Virus record (IMG/VR): IMGVR_UViG_3300042691_038651
Location: 1 to 64,000 of that record
Length of the DNA stretch: 64,000 nt
Source: a virus
Direction: 5' to 3' (one strand)
The notes under the pieces are model-generated. The model saw only the letters and a list, made by a program, of their open reading frames with translations, had not been told where the DNA came from and searched no databases. Shown here in pieces: positions 62,957 through 64,000 of this stretch. Numbering within the stretch: the first letter of the stretch is position 1; each line of letters starts with the position of its first letter. Both the position numbers and the translations under genes were made by a program.

Positions 62957-64000
62957 ATGCCACTAATTACGAGAGAATACGGTCCTAACGCCAAAGGTAA
63001 AAAGCTCACCATTAAAGAGATGGATGACAACCTTCTCTACTTGGAATCGATTGCTACATCAGGAACTGCTGGAACCGGCGGAACTGCAGGTACATCAGGA
63101 ACTTCAGGAAGCAGCGGAACATCTGGAGCTACAGGAGCTAGCGGCTCAAGTGGAACTTCAGGAAGCAGCGGAACATCTGGAGCTACAGGAGCTAGCGGCT
63201 CAAGTGGAACTTCAGGAAGCAGCGGAACCTCAGGTTCTTCAGGTACAAGTGGCATTTCTATCGGAGGAGCTCTCGGCTACTATGGAGTTTTCTATGGAGC
63301 ATCAACGCAACCTATTGTTACGGCGTCTACGCCACAAAAAGTCTCCTTCACAAACACTGACCAGGCAACGGGCATCTCAATCAACGGTAGTAATCAGATT
63401 GTAATAGCAAATCCTGGCACATATCATATGTCAGTCACGGTCTTGGTAGCAAATGGTAACAATTCCTTAGAGGATGTTGAATTATGGCTAGCGTTTAATG
63501 GAAGCCCGTATCCTAATTCTAGGCATCACTTAACGGTCCCTTCACAGAAAACTCCAAGTCTTCCTTCTGAGACCGTTGTAAACTTTGAATTTATTGGAAC
63601 ATCTGTAAATCCCGGAGACTATGTAGAAATCTATTGGCAGGCTTCTAATACAAACATTTCACTTATTGCAGAACCCGCAGCGGGTGGTTTGCCTGCATCT
63701 AACGCGGTCAGCGTGGACATTGCACAAGTAATGAATACTCAATCCGGTACCAACGGAACTTCCGGAAGCAGCGGAACCAGTGGCGGCCAATCTACTATCA
63801 AGGCAGGTGGTTGGTCATGGACTACAAACTATGCAAATCTTACAAATGGCGTTGAAAACTACTTACCTTTTGATACAGAGATTTTCAATAATGATAGCGC
63901 TGTTTATGAGCTTATTAACTCTGGTTCTGGTGGTAGCACCGGTGCACGAATACACATTAAGCAATCTGGATATTATGAAATAACCTCTCAAATGCACTTT
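62957..64000 (+). CDS. collagen-like fibre with C1q/TNF-like domains, 3' end outside window
   Basis: Open from ATG 62957 to the window end (348 codons, no stop). The N-terminus (MPLITREYGPNAKGKKLTIK; EMDDNLLYLESIA) is a typical fibre attachment segment. Residues about 36-102 are (Gly-x-y)n, built from GTS, GSS, GAT and GAS triplets, the pattern of a collagen triple helix. A strand-rich domain (about 105-250, Y-G-V-F-Y-G-A ... N-P-G-T-Y-H-M-S-V-T-V ... D-V-E-L-W-L-A-F-N-G) has the C1q/TNF-like jelly roll layout, then a second short collagen run (GTNGTSGSSGTSG) and the start of a second similar domain. It is likely a trimeric host-binding fibre. Confidence 0.75.
   Translation, partial: MPLITREYGPNAKGKKLTIKEMDDNLLYLESIATSGTAGTGGTAGTSGTSGSSGTSGATGASGSSGTSGSSGTSGATGASGSSGTSGSSGTSGSSGTSGISIGGALGYYGVFYGASTQPIVTASTPQKVSFTNTDQATGISINGSNQIVIANPGTYHMSVTVLVANGNNSLEDVELWLAFNGSPYPNSRHHLTVPSQKTPSLPSETVVNFEFIGTSVNPGDYVEIYWQASNTNISLIAEPAAGGLPASNAVSVDIAQVMNTQSGTNGTSGSSGTSGGQSTIKAGGWSWTTNYANLTNGVENYLPFDTEIFNNDSAVYELINSGSGGSTGARIHIKQSGYYEITSQMHF
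63098..63228 (+). repeat. 54-bp tandem repeats coding collagen-like segment
   Basis: Two identical 54-base units (63098-63151 and 63152-63205) and a partial third (from 63206) encode GTSGSSGTSGATGASGSS. Such repeats change in number by slippage or recombination, altering fibre length. Confidence 0.85.

Noticed and set aside
63037-63255. Minus-strand Pro/Glu/Val repeat frame
   Set aside because: Reverse reading of the same 54-bp repeats; no start context or neighbours on that strand.
63024-63404. Plus-strand frame rich in Leu/Gln/Glu repeats
   Set aside because: It is a shifted reading of the collagen-coding repeat; the true frame from 62957 reads Gly-x-y triplets and continues to the window end.
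1-64000. tRNA genes
   Set aside because: The intergenic gaps are mostly under 110 bases and none showed a cloverleaf with TTCRANY arm; a dedicated scan was not possible.

Overview
This window is part of the genome of a large T4-superfamily myovirus, and the likely host is a member of the Bacteroidota. The T4-type gene set is clear: gp32-like ssDNA-binding protein, gp61 primase, UvsY, UvsW, UvsX, gp41 helicase, gp45 clamp, gp43 polymerase, gp46/gp47, both type II topoisomerase subunits, gp55-like late sigma factor, gp4-like head-completion nuclease, gp15-like tail terminator, gp20 portal, and class I ribonucleotide reductase. The host inference rests on a signal peptide ending A-N-A-Q, a small lipoprotein, AT-rich leaders without Shine-Dalgarno sequences, and a collagen-like GTSGSSGTSG fibre. 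All assignments were made by reading motifs; no database search was run.

Layout. 1-5.2 kb: virion structural genes and a spanin-like lysis pair. 5.2-11.8 kb: replication and recombination (RuvC-like nuclease, SSB, primase, UvsY-like, PD-(D/E)XK nuclease, UvsW). 11.8-32.6 kb: a 21-kb accessory region of small genes, most of whose products begin with the same short leader, roughly M-K-H-I-x-T-F-E-S-F-L-N-E-(A/G). This closely resembles the capsid-targeting sequence of T4 internal head proteins, which the gp21 prohead protease removes after Glu. I count 32 clear examples in the window (29 here, 3 more at 42.8-45.0 kb) and four weaker ones. Tagged proteins include an RNA-ligase-fold nucleotidyltransferase, a Pol-beta-type nucleotidyltransferase, an HxGH adenylyltransferase, an ATP-grasp enzyme and a ferritin-like protein. 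Untagged neighbours include an L,D-transpeptidase-like lysin, a class I amidotransferase-like protein and an alanine-dehydrogenase/carboxyethylornithine-synthase-like enzyme. 32.6-33.3 kb: terminator, a minus-strand Hsp20 gene, and a divergent regulatory region. 33.3-55.5 kb: nucleotide metabolism and replication, including a family B DNA polymerase split into two genes 13 kb apart. 55.5-64 kb: head and tail genes, the late sigma factor, the portal, and the start of a collagen/C1q-like fibre.

Two intergenic motifs recur. GATATATAG (or AATATATAG) lies 15-26 bases before tagged or virion genes and is a candidate late promoter. TGAATATAA lies before replication or other early-type genes and is a candidate early/middle promoter. 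This suggests that the tagged genes are expressed late, as expected of proteins packaged in the head and delivered with the DNA.

Other points of note: a -1 slippery sequence A_AAA_AAG at the junction of two virion-region genes that could make a 723-residue fusion; a tagged protein with repeated leader-like cleavage sites that may be a polyprotein; a 57-bp perfect repeat covering the leader of two genes, a possible route for cargo exchange; and a strong terminator hairpin inside the first codons of the primase gene.
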